64,000 bases of DNA, from the NCBI RefSeq assembly GCF_000234665.1, contig NC_018324.1, forward strand, positions 2,538,944 through 2,602,943, given 5' to 3'. The stretch comes from Leishmania mexicana MHOM/GT/2001/U1103 (taxonomy: Eukaryota; Euglenozoa; Kinetoplastea; Trypanosomatida; Trypanosomatidae). Made by a program: the position numbers and the translations under genes. The notes under the pieces are model-generated. The model did no database searches, was not told where the DNA came from, and saw only the letters and a program-made list of their open reading frames with translations. Of the stretch, positions 52,973 to 62,184 are shown piece after piece (position 1 is the stretch's first letter; every line of letters begins with the position of its first letter).

Positions 52973-55693
52973 TCATGAGCAGCACACCTCCACGACGCCA
53001 CGCACTTGAAGCGCAGTGTTAAGCTGGTACTCAACAAAGTTATGGTACTTTCGTTGGCTTCGGTTTACTGCTCGAAACGACTCCCGCCGCTCCGTCTCTA
53101 GTGACTCATTCTCGGCCTGCAGGACATCGAATATGGCGAACATGCTCCCGGCATAGGAGGCAGCGACACCGGGTGCGGTGCCCACTGTGATGTGCAGGCG
53201 GGTGACAGTGCCTCTGGTGACATGCATACTCTGCCCTTGCACCTGCTGCCCACCTGTCAATGTAACGCCAAAGCTCAAGGCATGGCGGTCCAAAAGAAGA
53301 GATGTAACCTTCACCGTCACCTCCTGGCCGAGGTGCATGCCAGTCTGGGAGAGATACTCGGACATGGCCTGATTGGCACTTGTTGCCCCCGCTGCAGAGT
53401 TGATGTAGAGTAGCGTCACGTGCGGCCTCGCCGGCTCCACCGCGAACCGCTCCCGTAGCGCCTTCCCCAACTCCGCAGGCCCACTTGGATCGCCCCCGCG
53501 CAGCAGCCAGCCACGCAACCACTTTAAATGCCCCCTGGCTACATGCCCAGTAACAGGGGAGGAGGGTGCCCATGAAAAACCTCGAAGTGCTGCCGAGACT
53601 CCCCGGAAGAGAAGACGGCCGACAGAGGCAAAAAACACGGCTGGCTCGTGCGGCTCGTCGAGCGAGGAAGAAATCAGCTGCGCGGCAGCGCAGCGAAGCG
53701 CCTCCGTTGAGCAGTCGAGTCGCAGCTGTAGAGAAGTTGCCCTCGCCACCTTTGGGGCCGAGTTCACGGACAACAGCATGCTGGCAAGTGTCTCGGTGGT
53801 AGCCTCCGATACGCCGAGCAGATTGTGCAGCAGAGTTGCATGACTCTCACCCCTCTCATCCCGTAGCGCTGAGATTGTCAGAATTCGACAGCAGTCGGCG
53901 CAGCTCGATGGCGGCGCTCTTTGCGCAAGATGAGTGCGCAAGCTAGCTGCCGCTTCTTCTACGCAGCGCCCCTTCGTGTCCACGCGCCACGCAGCCTCCT
54001 CCAGAGAAGGAGGCTGAAACTTTTTGCGCACTGCATAGAGCGCCTGCTGCGCCTCGGCAGCGCTGAGCAGCACCTCGTGGCCGTCACGCCTGGCAGCACG
54101 CTGCGCCATCGCAGTGGCGTCCGAGCATTCCACGTAAGCTACCTCGTACTTGTGCAGCGTTGTCGGGAAGCACTGCCGCCATATGTGTCGACTTTTCTGC
54201 GTCGCGTTGCACGCATCGAAAAGAAGAAGGCCGCTCTGCTCCGTCTCAGCGGAGAAGCACGCCACCTCCCGCATCTGATCGCACAGGGTCTGGTGAACCA
54301 GCGCGCCCAGCCGTCGCTGTTTATGCTTGCTGCTTGCGTCCGTGATCCCGTGGTCAGCCGCCACGGCGCAGGACACTGCGTCGCGACTCAGATGCACGAC
54401 AAAGCTGAACGGAGACACCCCCTCCTGTGAGGCAAGCAGGCGCGAGAGCGCCATCGCCAGCGTCGACTTACCGGCCCCCGGTAAGCCGCAGAGCACCACC
54501 ACCGTGAGAGGGCACCGACCGCGCGGGCAGGCTATGAGCGCCGTCGTGCGCTGGAGGCGAGCAAGCGCGTCGCCGACCGTCTCTTGGGAGTCTCGGTGTC
54601 GCACCCGCTGCTGCGCCAGTAAGCCCGACTCGAAATCGTTGTTCAGGGCATGCACCCCTACCTCCTCCACACGACGTCGAACCTCCGCAGCGCTTCGGAG
54701 CTGAAGCCAGCCCAGCAGCGCCTGATGATAGACATAGCTCTGTGGGCGTGAGTCGCCGCACACGAGAGAGCGGAAGGCTCGCAGCACAACGTACTTGGGT
54801 GTCTTTAGCTTGAGTCGCAATGGGAGGCACCATCGGTGCACGGGGGTCGTCGTCGGCCCTGCCATCTCGATTAGCAGCACAAACCCTTCCGCAAGCTGCG
54901 GGCACGTGTCAAAGGGGGTGTACGTCGCATTCCACGACGTCGTGGCAGCGAACACACAGCGCAGGGCCGCACTGTTCGGCACAGCCACACCTGGAGCGCA
55001 GCCAAGACCCCATCGCTCAGCCAAGGTCGCCAACTCCGAGAAGCACAAGCTTTCCTCCCGCAGCTGTGTGCGCCTCTGCACCGCAATCAGGACAATTTGC
55101 TGGTCAAACTGTTGCGCCTCCAGCACCGGGTGACGGTAATCCTGCGTGCGTCGAATGCACTCGCAGCACGCGCACGCTCCCCATTCGAATAGATCTGCCG
55201 CCAATCGGGCTCGTTGGGCCTCACTCACCTTCTCCAGTAGCTCGCGCGCTGCGTCGACGTGAGGGCCATCGAGAACGTGCTTGCTCATCATCTCCAGCCG
55301 CATGCCGTCGAGCGAGAATATCGTGACGATAAACCCAGCCATTTTGCGCACAGCCCACATACGGTACACGCCCGTCCACAGGGAGGAATCACTCAGCCAG
55401 CTGTCACCCACCTCATTTAGGTCGAAGAACTTGTTGACGCCGCGACACACAATGCTGTCATCAGTGCGGTCGATCAGCAGTGACCGTGCGCCGCATGGCA
55501 GTCCCTTGACATCCCCCTGAGAAGCCTCCTTGACGGCTACGGAGAAAACATCACGTCCGTCCGACAGCGTCACGGCCGCGAGCGTAGCTCGACCGCGCGC
55601 AACGTACCCCTCAAGAACTGCAGTGTCAACCTTCGTGGAATGAGGAGTCGCCTGCTCTCTGTGAAACCAGCACTCGCGCTGGAGTACCTCCAT
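52973..55693 (-). CDS. TRL1: Trl1-type tripartite tRNA ligase
   Basis: 906 residues with the three catalytic parts of fungal/plant-type tRNA ligase, which heals and seals tRNA halves after intron removal. Ligase domain: RGVNKFFDLNE (84-94) matches the family RGYDKFF element. The candidate nucleotidyl Lys117 is in KMAGFIVTIF. EGFVLLIE (269-276) and KLKTPKY (295-301) fit motifs IV and V. Kinase domain: P-loop VVVLCGLPGAGKST (398-411), with LSRDAVSC and LLFDACNATQKSRHIW after it. Cyclic phosphodiesterase domain: paired HxT motifs HVTLLY (His758) and HITVGT (His834). ATG 55693 is preferred over a GTG 20 codons upstream. Trypanosomes have one intron-containing tRNA (tRNA-Tyr), which explains retention. 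Confidence 0.92.
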   Translation of the reverse strand: MEVLQRECWFHREQATPHSTKVDTAVLEGYVARGRATLAAVTLSDGRDVFSVAVKEASQGDVKGLPCGARSLLIDRTDDSIVCRGVNKFFDLNEVGDSWLSDSSLWTGVYRMWAVRKMAGFIVTIFSLDGMRLEMMSKHVLDGPHVDAARELLEKVSEAQRARLAADLFEWGACACCECIRRTQDYRHPVLEAQQFDQQIVLIAVQRRTQLREESLCFSELATLAERWGLGCAPGVAVPNSAALRCVFAATTSWNATYTPFDTCPQLAEGFVLLIEMAGPTTTPVHRWCLPLRLKLKTPKYVVLRAFRSLVCGDSRPQSYVYHQALLGWLQLRSAAEVRRRVEEVGVHALNNDFESGLLAQQRVRHRDSQETVGDALARLQRTTALIACPRGRCPLTVVVLCGLPGAGKSTLAMALSRLLASQEGVSPFSFVVHLSRDAVSCAVAADHGITDASSKHKQRRLGALVHQTLCDQMREVACFSAETEQSGLLLFDACNATQKSRHIWRQCFPTTLHKYEVAYVECSDATAMAQRAARRDGHEVLLSAAEAQQALYAVRKKFQPPSLEEAAWRVDTKGRCVEEAAASLRTHLAQRAPPSSCADCCRILTISALRDERGESHATLLHNLLGVSEATTETLASMLLSVNSAPKVARATSLQLRLDCSTEALRCAAAQLISSSLDEPHEPAVFFASVGRLLFRGVSAALRGFSWAPSSPVTGHVARGHLKWLRGWLLRGGDPSGPAELGKALRERFAVEPARPHVTLLYINSAAGATSANQAMSEYLSQTGMHLGQEVTVKVTSLLLDRHALSFGVTLTGGQQVQGQSMHVTRGTVTRLHITVGTAPGVAASYAGSMFAIFDVLQAENESLETERRESFRAVNRSQRKYHNFVEYQLNTALQVRGVVEVCCS

Positions 55694-56281
55694 GAAGCCG
55701 CACGAAGCAGTATCCGCCTTGCCTTTGCGCGTGTGCTGGTGCCGTGCAACCACACCACCGAGTTACAAGTGAAGAGGGGAGAGAGAAGAAAAGGAGGAAA
55801 TGTCGCGGTAAGACAGCGAGCTGGCCAACCACATCCCCTCAAGGTTCACCCGTTGGCAGTGATATGGCGTAGAGACGAAACGAAAAGCCCCTCCGTGGCC
55901 GCCCCTGCGAGGCAAAGGATGCAGAAAAAGAGTGGCAGCAGAAGCGCTGACACCACCGACTGAGCATCCCTCCGATTTCGTCGTCTTTTCGTGGACAGTG
56001 TGGATTCTCTGGCCCAAAGAAACATCTACGAGAACAGGAAGAAACGCAAAAAAAGCACAGCGGCGTGTAAGCACCGAAGAGATGTAGCGATCACCAGTGG
56101 CATGCATGGAGTGTCGCATCAGAACAGTGCGGCCGGTCGTGCACAGGCCTCCCCAACAGCGCCACAGCAGCTGCTCGAGAAGGTTGGGGGAAGGTATTTC
56201 GGCTGCACTCGCCCGATGCGAGCCTGCTCCCAGCCCAACCTGCCCATCCTTTCCGCCCTCCTCAAAACGACTACTAGTCGG
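55694..56281. other. Intergenic
   Basis: Spacer between ankyrin-protein and tRNA ligase genes; no gene supported. Confidence 0.5.
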
Positions 56282-58186
56282 CTATGCGAACGCCGCCATC
56301 GCTGCTGTGGTAGCATCACCCACCTGTCCCAGAGGCGATCGATCACACTCATCGATCCGAACTACGTGCTCACTTGTAAAAACGGATGCCGTGGCTGGCA
56401 GCGCTGCGTTACTCGTGAACACCGCCTCCACTGTTGGTGCACGGTTTTGTCGTGGTGCATGGCCACGGGGTTTGAAAACAGACTCGATGACCTGCATGGA
56501 GTCAGCTGACAGAATCTCCTTCAGCCGCGGAAAAGCTGTATCCCGTGCCCCGCTCGCGAGGAGGAGTACAACGCTGTCCAACTTCCCGGCTGCCGCCGCA
56601 AACTGCAATGGGGTGCCTCTCGATCCAAGCCCGAGCGCAAACGTGTCGCCAACACGCTTCAAGCCCCACTGGCGCCGTCTATAGTGCACGTAGCCGGCGC
56701 TGTCTAGCATTCCGTCAAACTTGCGCTTCTCCATCACCGCACCAAGCTGCTGAGGTGACCCAAAGTATGCGGCGGTCCAGATATTCGCCTTCGCCACATC
56801 CTCGGCCTCCTCCGGCTTGCGAATGGCATCACTCACGGTGTCGGTGGGCACCGCGGCGCCGCCTGCTGTCGTCAGGGAGGATGATGGCCGCTGCTCCTTC
56901 GTTACGCGCCGTGCCTCAATCTTTAAGTAGTGCCTCGCCACCTCGAGTTGATCGACGAGAAACTGAAGTCGTTGGACCTCCATCGCGTCGTGCAAGTGCG
57001 CCGTTCGCTTCGCGCTTGTAGTGACGGCGAGTGGCGGGCGCACGAGGTCGAGGGACGCGCCGCTGTACCTCGCTCCGCCAAAAACCACGTACTCCGGCGG
57101 CAGCGTGGCCGGCAGAGCCGCGAGCACCTCTGCCTCCGACCAGCGCAGCAGCGCGGCAGAGGAGAGAACGTGCGGCGTCGTTGCGTCAGCCAAAGGAAAC
57201 GCCAGTGGTGGCGAGCACGCAGATGAGCCCTCCAGCAAAGCAGGGTACAGCCACTTCATATAATCCGGCACACGCTGATCAGCCGCCCGTTCCTTCTCGG
57301 GCGAGGCCTCGCCAGCTGGCACCACCGCCTTCGGCGGCTCCTCCTCTGTCGCACGGAGTAGAGGGAGGTCTGGCGACGGCGACATAGGAGCCGACGGAGC
57401 CACAAGCGGCACCGCAGTCGGTGGTAACACCACTGGCACACTAGGAGCTAACATGGGCACGGCAGGAGGTGATGGCGCAACAGCCTCCTCCGTCCCTCCG
57501 GACAGCGCAAACGTGACCTTCCTGGGAACGGCGGGGCTGGCAGGCGCCACGGGCGTGGGCACAGACGACATCAGAATCGAAGGAAGACACGCTACTGCTG
57601 GTGGGGCGCCAGGCGATGGTTTCGGATGCGATGTGGCGCTTGCTGTCGGCGCTGGCACGGCCGGCTGGGTGAGTTCAGAGACGGAGAGCTGAGGCTGTGG
57701 CAGCAACGGCGGATTAGAAGGAGTCGGCAGAACAACGGGTGGGGCTGGAGTAGCTGGCACCGGCATTGCGAAAGGCGAGAGGCCTATTTGAGGCACAGGC
57801 AGAGGGGAAGGGGAGGCGCCAGCGGAGGAGGAAGCGGAGGCGAGCGAGATCACCGCCGGCGCTACGTACTGTGCAGATGATGTGTTCGGCAGAGGCGAGA
57901 CCCTCGGAACGAAAGCCGGCGCAAACGACGCGTCTGCCGGCTGCGGGGCTGCAGAGCTACCGGCGGCAATGGGGTGAGGCACGACAGGTTCTGCCACAGG
58001 AGCGTATGGTGACGCCGGACTCAGCGTGGCCGGCGCAGGAGAGGGAACAGCAACGGGGATCGGGATCGCAGCCGGCGTTGATCGAGGCAGCGCGACAGAA
58101 AGTGAAGGGTCCGCTGCAACCAGGGCTGGTCGCGACGGCACTGGCACAGGTATTGAAACGCCGGCGGCGCTGTTGCCTGGAAACAT
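56282..58186 (-). CDS. Proline-rich ankyrin-repeat protein with KVTF motif
   Basis: 634 residues of unknown function. Residues 1-300 are disordered and very rich in Pro, Ala, Ser and Val (repeated VPxP/APxP). Within this part PRKVTFALSG (221-230) contains KVTF, an RVxF-type motif used by protein phosphatase 1 regulatory subunits. A conserved-looking block follows (DYMKWLYPALLEG, 308-320). Next comes an amphipathic helix (MEVQRLQFLVDQLEVARHYL) and an ankyrin-like part with NIWTAAYFGSPQQLGAVM (468-485) and GTPLQFAAAAGKLDSVVLLL (524-543). The C-terminal ~80 residues are not recognised. An in-frame ATG at 58342 exists, but a pyrimidine tract and AG (58268-58269) lie between it and ATG 58186, so the latter is preferred. 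Confidence 0.8.
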   Translation of the reverse strand: MFPGNSAAGVSIPVPVPSRPALVAADPSLSVALPRSTPAAIPIPVAVPSPAPATLSPASPYAPVAEPVVPHPIAAGSSAAPQPADASFAPAFVPRVSPLPNTSSAQYVAPAVISLASASSSAGASPSPLPVPQIGLSPFAMPVPATPAPPVVLPTPSNPPLLPQPQLSVSELTQPAVPAPTASATSHPKPSPGAPPAVACLPSILMSSVPTPVAPASPAVPRKVTFALSGGTEEAVAPSPPAVPMLAPSVPVVLPPTAVPLVAPSAPMSPSPDLPLLRATEEEPPKAVVPAGEASPEKERAADQRVPDYMKWLYPALLEGSSACSPPLAFPLADATTPHVLSSAALLRWSEAEVLAALPATLPPEYVVFGGARYSGASLDLVRPPLAVTTSAKRTAHLHDAMEVQRLQFLVDQLEVARHYLKIEARRVTKEQRPSSSLTTAGGAAVPTDTVSDAIRKPEEAEDVAKANIWTAAYFGSPQQLGAVMEKRKFDGMLDSAGYVHYRRRQWGLKRVGDTFALGLGSRGTPLQFAAAAGKLDSVVLLLASGARDTAFPRLKEILSADSMQVIESVFKPRGHAPRQNRAPTVEAVFTSNAALPATASVFTSEHVVRIDECDRSPLGQVGDATTAAMAAFA

Positions 58187-58267
58187 GTCGGTCGAAATAA
58201 ATCGAACGCAAAAACGTTCTGCCACTACCAGGGCCCCGCCGCGGTCACACGGATGGGATGAACGACG

Positions 58268-58322
58268 CTGTAAACCGAAGAGCGGAAGTCGTGACAAACG
58301 AGAGAGGGAGGGGGGGGCGCAG
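58268..58322 (-). promoter_or_regulatory. Candidate trans-splice acceptor for ankyrin-protein mRNA
   Basis: Sense strand has CCCCCCCTCCCTCTCTCG, more pyrimidine sequence, then GGTTTACAG, with the AG at 58269-58268, 82 nt before ATG 58186. Fits spliced-leader addition. Confidence 0.5.
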
Positions 58323-58753
58323 ACGTCGGGTGGTGCAGACATGGGAGTGGTCAAAGGCGCCTGAGCTATAGATCTCCTTGCATGACACACTGTCAGCACT
58401 GTGATAATAACGCTCCAGCGTTGAGGAACAAAAAAGGGAGTTCTGATGGTTGATTCCTGCGCGTCTCTACTGCCGCAATCGAGCAGAACGACAAAATCAG
58501 GTCCCCATGGACAGTGCGAAGCCAGACCACAGACATTCGCCATCCGTCTCCCGTTTTGTTTTCCGCACACATTTCGCCTATGAAGTTGACTCGGCTGCGG
58601 GCACAGGCACGCCGCTGCCGCACTGGTGCAGACGACTCAGGACACTTCGCAGTCTTTCTGTTTGTTTTTGATCTCTTGTTGCCCTGGTCTGTCTACTCTG
58701 TGGGACGGTCGTCGCAGGGGCACAGATGATCTCTGCCGCACCCCTTATTTTCG
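58323..58753. other. Intergenic
   Basis: Spacer between EVE-domain and ankyrin-protein genes; no gene supported. Confidence 0.5.
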
Positions 58754-59239
58754 CTACTGTTCTTCATTCATGCGCAAGATGTACGCGTACTCCGATGCGC
58801 TCACCGGCTGCACGCTCAGGCGTGATTGTGTAAAGAGAGCCATCTTCTGCAGCTCCCTGCGCGACTTCAGCTCATGCAGGGTCAAGACGGTGTCCCACTT
58901 TGCCACAAACTTCACATCCACCATCTTCCATGGGTTTTTCTCCTTCGTGGCTCTTGGGTCAAAGTACTCCGACGTCTTGTCCAGTGCGGTGAAATCGTCG
59001 TACGCTAACCGAACTACCTCAGCGAGGCCAGCAACTCCCGGTTCCTTTGTGTTGCTGTGATAGAAGAGGACCTTGTCGCCGACTGACATTGCACACATGT
59101 TGTTCCGCGCAGCGTAGTTGCGCACGCCATCCCACGGAGAGGTTTTCTGCTTCGCCAAGTCGTCGATGGAGAACTTTTGAGGCTCTGACTTCAGCAGCCA
59201 GTAGTGAATGTCCGCCGCGCGCATGCGTTTGCGGCTCAT
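58754..59239 (-). CDS. EVE-domain protein (THYN1-like)
   Basis: 161 residues, essentially a single EVE (PUA-like) domain. After a short basic N-terminus come HYWLLKSEPQKFSIDDL, WDGVRNYAARNNM, VGDKVLFYHSNTKEPGVAGLAEVV, the order of THYN1/thymocyte nuclear protein 1 and bacterial EVE proteins. Such domains bind modified DNA or RNA bases. PWKMVDVKFVAKW and VQPVSASEYAYIL complete the fold. The basic MSRKRMR could support nuclear targeting. In an organism with the modified DNA base J, a modified-base reader is an attractive but unproven role. The frame is open 39 codons upstream; ATG 59239 is used because the domain begins soon after. Confidence 0.9.
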   Translation of the reverse strand: MSRKRMRAADIHYWLLKSEPQKFSIDDLAKQKTSPWDGVRNYAARNNMCAMSVGDKVLFYHSNTKEPGVAGLAEVVRLAYDDFTALDKTSEYFDPRATKEKNPWKMVDVKFVAKWDTVLTLHELKSRRELQKMALFTQSRLSVQPVSASEYAYILRMNEEQ

Positions 59240-59725
59240 TTTCGGTCCTGTAGGCCAGAGCGCTTCAAGGCGGCGAAGAGGTGGGGAACTACCGTAGGTG
59301 AGCACGTGAGAGAATCTGAGGAGGTGAAGCATTCTGGATCCACATATCATCGCCAAAACGAAAATGCACAGCAGACGTGTGTGTGAGAATCATCACACCG
59401 ACGCTGATTGGGGATACCGTCGCCCCTCCTACGCATCCCCGTCGGCACGGCAACACGGTGAGCTCGACGGCGACGCGCAAGTTCCCCAGACAGCTTTGAC
59501 GAGCTTTGGATAGCGTTCCGCCAATGTTCAGGCGAACCGAAAAAAAAGAGCGACGTGAGTGCGCGAAGTCATGCTGCTCTCTTGTCCCCGGCAGAGAGTT
59601 TAAAGCACTCTGAAGGTGCGGCGGGGCTCACAGATCGGCAGAGGGAACAAAACACGAATCTGAAGTGACACAGCGTGCAGGAAAAAGAAGTGGTGCTACA
59701 GCGCTGCCCCAGGAAGCAGCGGTCT
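59240..59725. other. Intergenic
   Basis: Spacer between bromodomain and EVE genes; nothing else seen. Confidence 0.5.
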
Positions 59726-60586
59726 TCATACCTGCGATGATTCCTCAAAATCACCGTCGTCGAACCACTCCCCCTCCTCTTCGATGCGGATGGGACTCAC
59801 CTCCTCCATCATCGATATGGCTGCTTGCGCATTTTGAGGAACCTGCTCAAGCCGTGGCTCGGCGTCGTGGTGGAACTGCACGTCTGCGTCCTGCTGCATC
59901 ACCGCCGCGTGTGCCCCGACCATCGCCTGCCGGCGGCGATCAGACACACGCGACACCTTTGCGGCTCGCCGCAGTTTGGCCTTTTTCTCACGGTGTTCGG
60001 CGCTGCTGCGGGCGTACTCGAGCATGCGTCGGAGCGTGGCGCTTTTGGCAGTGCGGAGCTGGATGTTCGCGTTTCCTGTCATCGAGCTCACCTCGAGGCC
60101 CTCGTAAAGAGCGTAGATGCGGAGAATCTCCCGGCTGTCAGCCGAAGACATACCGGTGCAGGCCTTCTTCACTTCCGCCGGCGGAACCGGCGCGGCCCTC
60201 AGCTCCGTCACAAATCGATCCTCCATAAGAATCTCCATCGCGCGTGCAAGTTTCGATGCCGGCGCCTGAATACCATTATACAGGTAGCAGTTGTTGACAA
60301 CTGCCCGCATGTCCGCCATGAAGTCCGCCGCGGCCCTGTACTCGTAGCGCTGCAGCTTCCGTTGAATGAGCTCCCAGTACATGGGCCGAGCAACATGCTG
60401 CGCGTAGTCTGGCAAGGAGGATGGGTTTCTGAGAAACAAGTTATCCCTGTCAAGCTCAGAAACGCACTCTAAGATGCGGCGACAGTCTTCGTAGAACAGG
60501 CCATCGAGATAGCGGAAAATGTCACCGCGCCGCCTCTTCAGGCGACTGCGCAGCTCATCCACCAGAAACTGGTCACTCGAGGACAT
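59726..60586 (-). CDS. Bromodomain protein (BDF type)
   Basis: 286 residues. A single N-terminal bromodomain (about 20-125) shows SSLPDYAQHVARPMYWELI, then RRKLQRYEY-like IQRKLQRYEYRAAADFMADM, and MRAVVNNCYLYNG. The PMYWELI part replaces the usual PMDL, and the acetyl-lysine-binding Asn fits CYLYNG. The rest is helical and basic (170-230, with KKAKLRRAAKVSRV), ending in an acidic tail (EEEGEWFDDGDFEESS). Such bromodomain factors in trypanosomatids mark transcription start regions. Which numbered BDF this is cannot be decided. First ATG used. Confidence 0.9.
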   Translation of the reverse strand: MSSSDQFLVDELRSRLKRRRGDIFRYLDGLFYEDCRRILECVSELDRDNLFLRNPSSLPDYAQHVARPMYWELIQRKLQRYEYRAAADFMADMRAVVNNCYLYNGIQAPASKLARAMEILMEDRFVTELRAAPVPPAEVKKACTGMSSADSREILRIYALYEGLEVSSMTGNANIQLRTAKSATLRRMLEYARSSAEHREKKAKLRRAAKVSRVSDRRRQAMVGAHAAVMQQDADVQFHHDAEPRLEQVPQNAQAAISMMEEVSPIRIEEEGEWFDDGDFEESSQV

Positions 60587-61187
60587 GCCGATCCGTTTTC
60601 AAGCTTTAGTTGCGCACGTCCTTGTGTGCACACCTGGTCCTCCGACGAGGAGTCCCCGCATGCTGCGCAGCGCATTCACACAGTCAGTTAGAACGATTTC
60701 GGTACGAGACGCAGAGGTGTGAGAAATGAGCACGGAAACCTCTGAAAGAGTGAGCAACAGCGAGGGAGGATGAAGCTCGCCGTCCGCCGCCGGTGTCCGC
60801 ACAGGGACGGACCGAAATGGAGAGAGAGAGAGACGTCTCAAAACGGACGTAAGCGGCCGACGGTCCTCCCCGCTCCAGCATCCAGTCCTTTATTTTCGTT
60901 GCGTACGTGTATGTGTATGTGTGTGTGTGCACGTGCGCCTGAAGCAGAGCAGCAGGAAACATATCCCGCGCGCGCTCCGCCTCGACGCATGACTGTCCGC
61001 ACAACTTCGCAGACGTGACGCCCGTCGTCGCCGACAGTAACAACACTGAGAAGGCAAGCCATACTCCAAGGACTTTGTTTCGCGTAACCCTCTGCGTATT
61101 GCAAAACTCAGTGCACCCGCGCGCCCGTCGTACCTCAATCACCAGTTTAGCTTCATCGCTTGCCGTCCTTCTCCTGTTTTCTTTACT
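60587..61187. other. Intergenic with GT-rich tract
   Basis: Upstream spacer of the bromodomain gene; GT/ATGTGT-rich tract at about 60905-60932. A long minus-strand frame crossing into SIDER copy 5 is not called. Confidence 0.5.
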
Positions 61188-61780
61188 TGCCGATTCTGCC
61201 ACACAACACGAGTTCCACTCCGCCCTACAGCCGCCCAGCCACAGGCACATCGCGTGGTGCCAAGCAGCGCTGGACACGCGGGCGCCACAGCACTCTGCGC
61301 CGACTCGACCACACGAGCAAGGCCTCTCCCCCAGCCACCTCAGCCCACACACCCTCCCAGGCCGCCTCACGGGTCGCCCCCACTGTGCTGGTCGCCACCT
61401 GGCGCACCTCTCTTTCTCCGTCTGAGGGGGGAGGTAGCTCAGGCTCCCGTCACACCAGTGGGCAGTGAGGCGGCCGAAGCAGGTACGTGCGAGCCACGCC
61501 GACACGCGTGCCTTATATCCTAGGCATGGCGCAAAGCGTGCTCACGGCCACAGCTTGCTCCGGCGCAGCGCCATCCACGACCCCAAAGCCGCCATATCCG
61601 TAGCGCTGAATCGCTCTCACCTCCCCCACGTCGTCGGGCACCCTCGAGCCTGTCACTACCACATGTGGCCGTGCATTCGCAGGGATACAAGGGAGGAGGG
61701 GGAAGGGGGCCTGCAGGGCCTCCCGATCGATGAGGCACTGGACCCCGAGATGCCGCGCACTGAGGAGTCCCCTGTGATAA
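61188..61780 (-). mobile_element. SIDER-like retroposon, copy 5
   Basis: Near full-length copy. It starts (minus) GGGGACTCCTCAGTGCGCGG with the Pr77-like segment and ends GTTGTGTGGCAGAATCGGCA. It is followed by an A-rich stretch (AGTAAAGAAAACAGG), consistent with a tail. It carries a small 3-nt deletion relative to copies 1-4 (around 61335). It lies about 60 nt downstream of the small membrane-protein stop. Confidence 0.8.
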
Positions 61781-61836
61781 CGGTCACCTTCCCTCACCAA
61801 AAATAACAGTTGCGCTACTACAGGCGCGGCAAACTT

Positions 61837-62184
61837 TCACAACGAAAGTGAGTTCATCGTCTCCTCTACCGCAGCAGCAGAAAAACACAAAGTGACGGCA
61901 AGGTAAATGAGCAGCAGCACGAACGCCGAAAAAATGTAGTCTCGCGCTCCCCATAGAATCGAGCTCGCTGGAAAGAATCGATACGGACTCGCAGGCAAAG
62001 GCAGTGCCCCGCCGCGACCAGCTTGCCAGTGGTTCGGATACAGAAACATGCTGGCGTACCACACATCGCTGTCAACCAGCTTGCTGCTCGGACCGTTCGC
62101 GTCTTCGGGTCTCGCATACTCCATCACAGCTGCCGAAACGCTCGACAAGAACCGATCCAGTCGACTATTCTCAAGAAAGCGCAT
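61837..62184 (-). CDS. Small single-pass membrane protein, unknown
   Basis: 115 residues that I do not recognise. The soluble N-terminal ~80 residues (RFLENSRLDRFLSSVSAAVM and SDVWYASMFLYPNHW) are followed by one strong hydrophobic segment (DYIFSAFVLLLIYLAVTLCF, about 83-102) and a short tail, giving tail-anchor topology. The frame continues 21 codons upstream from a GTG; ATG 62184 is used. Gene status is supported by protein-like composition, position between same-strand genes, and absence of low complexity. Confidence 0.6.
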   Translation of the reverse strand: MRFLENSRLDRFLSSVSAAVMEYARPEDANGPSSKLVDSDVWYASMFLYPNHWQAGRGGALPLPASPYRFFPASSILWGARDYIFSAFVLLLIYLAVTLCFSAAAVEETMNSLSL

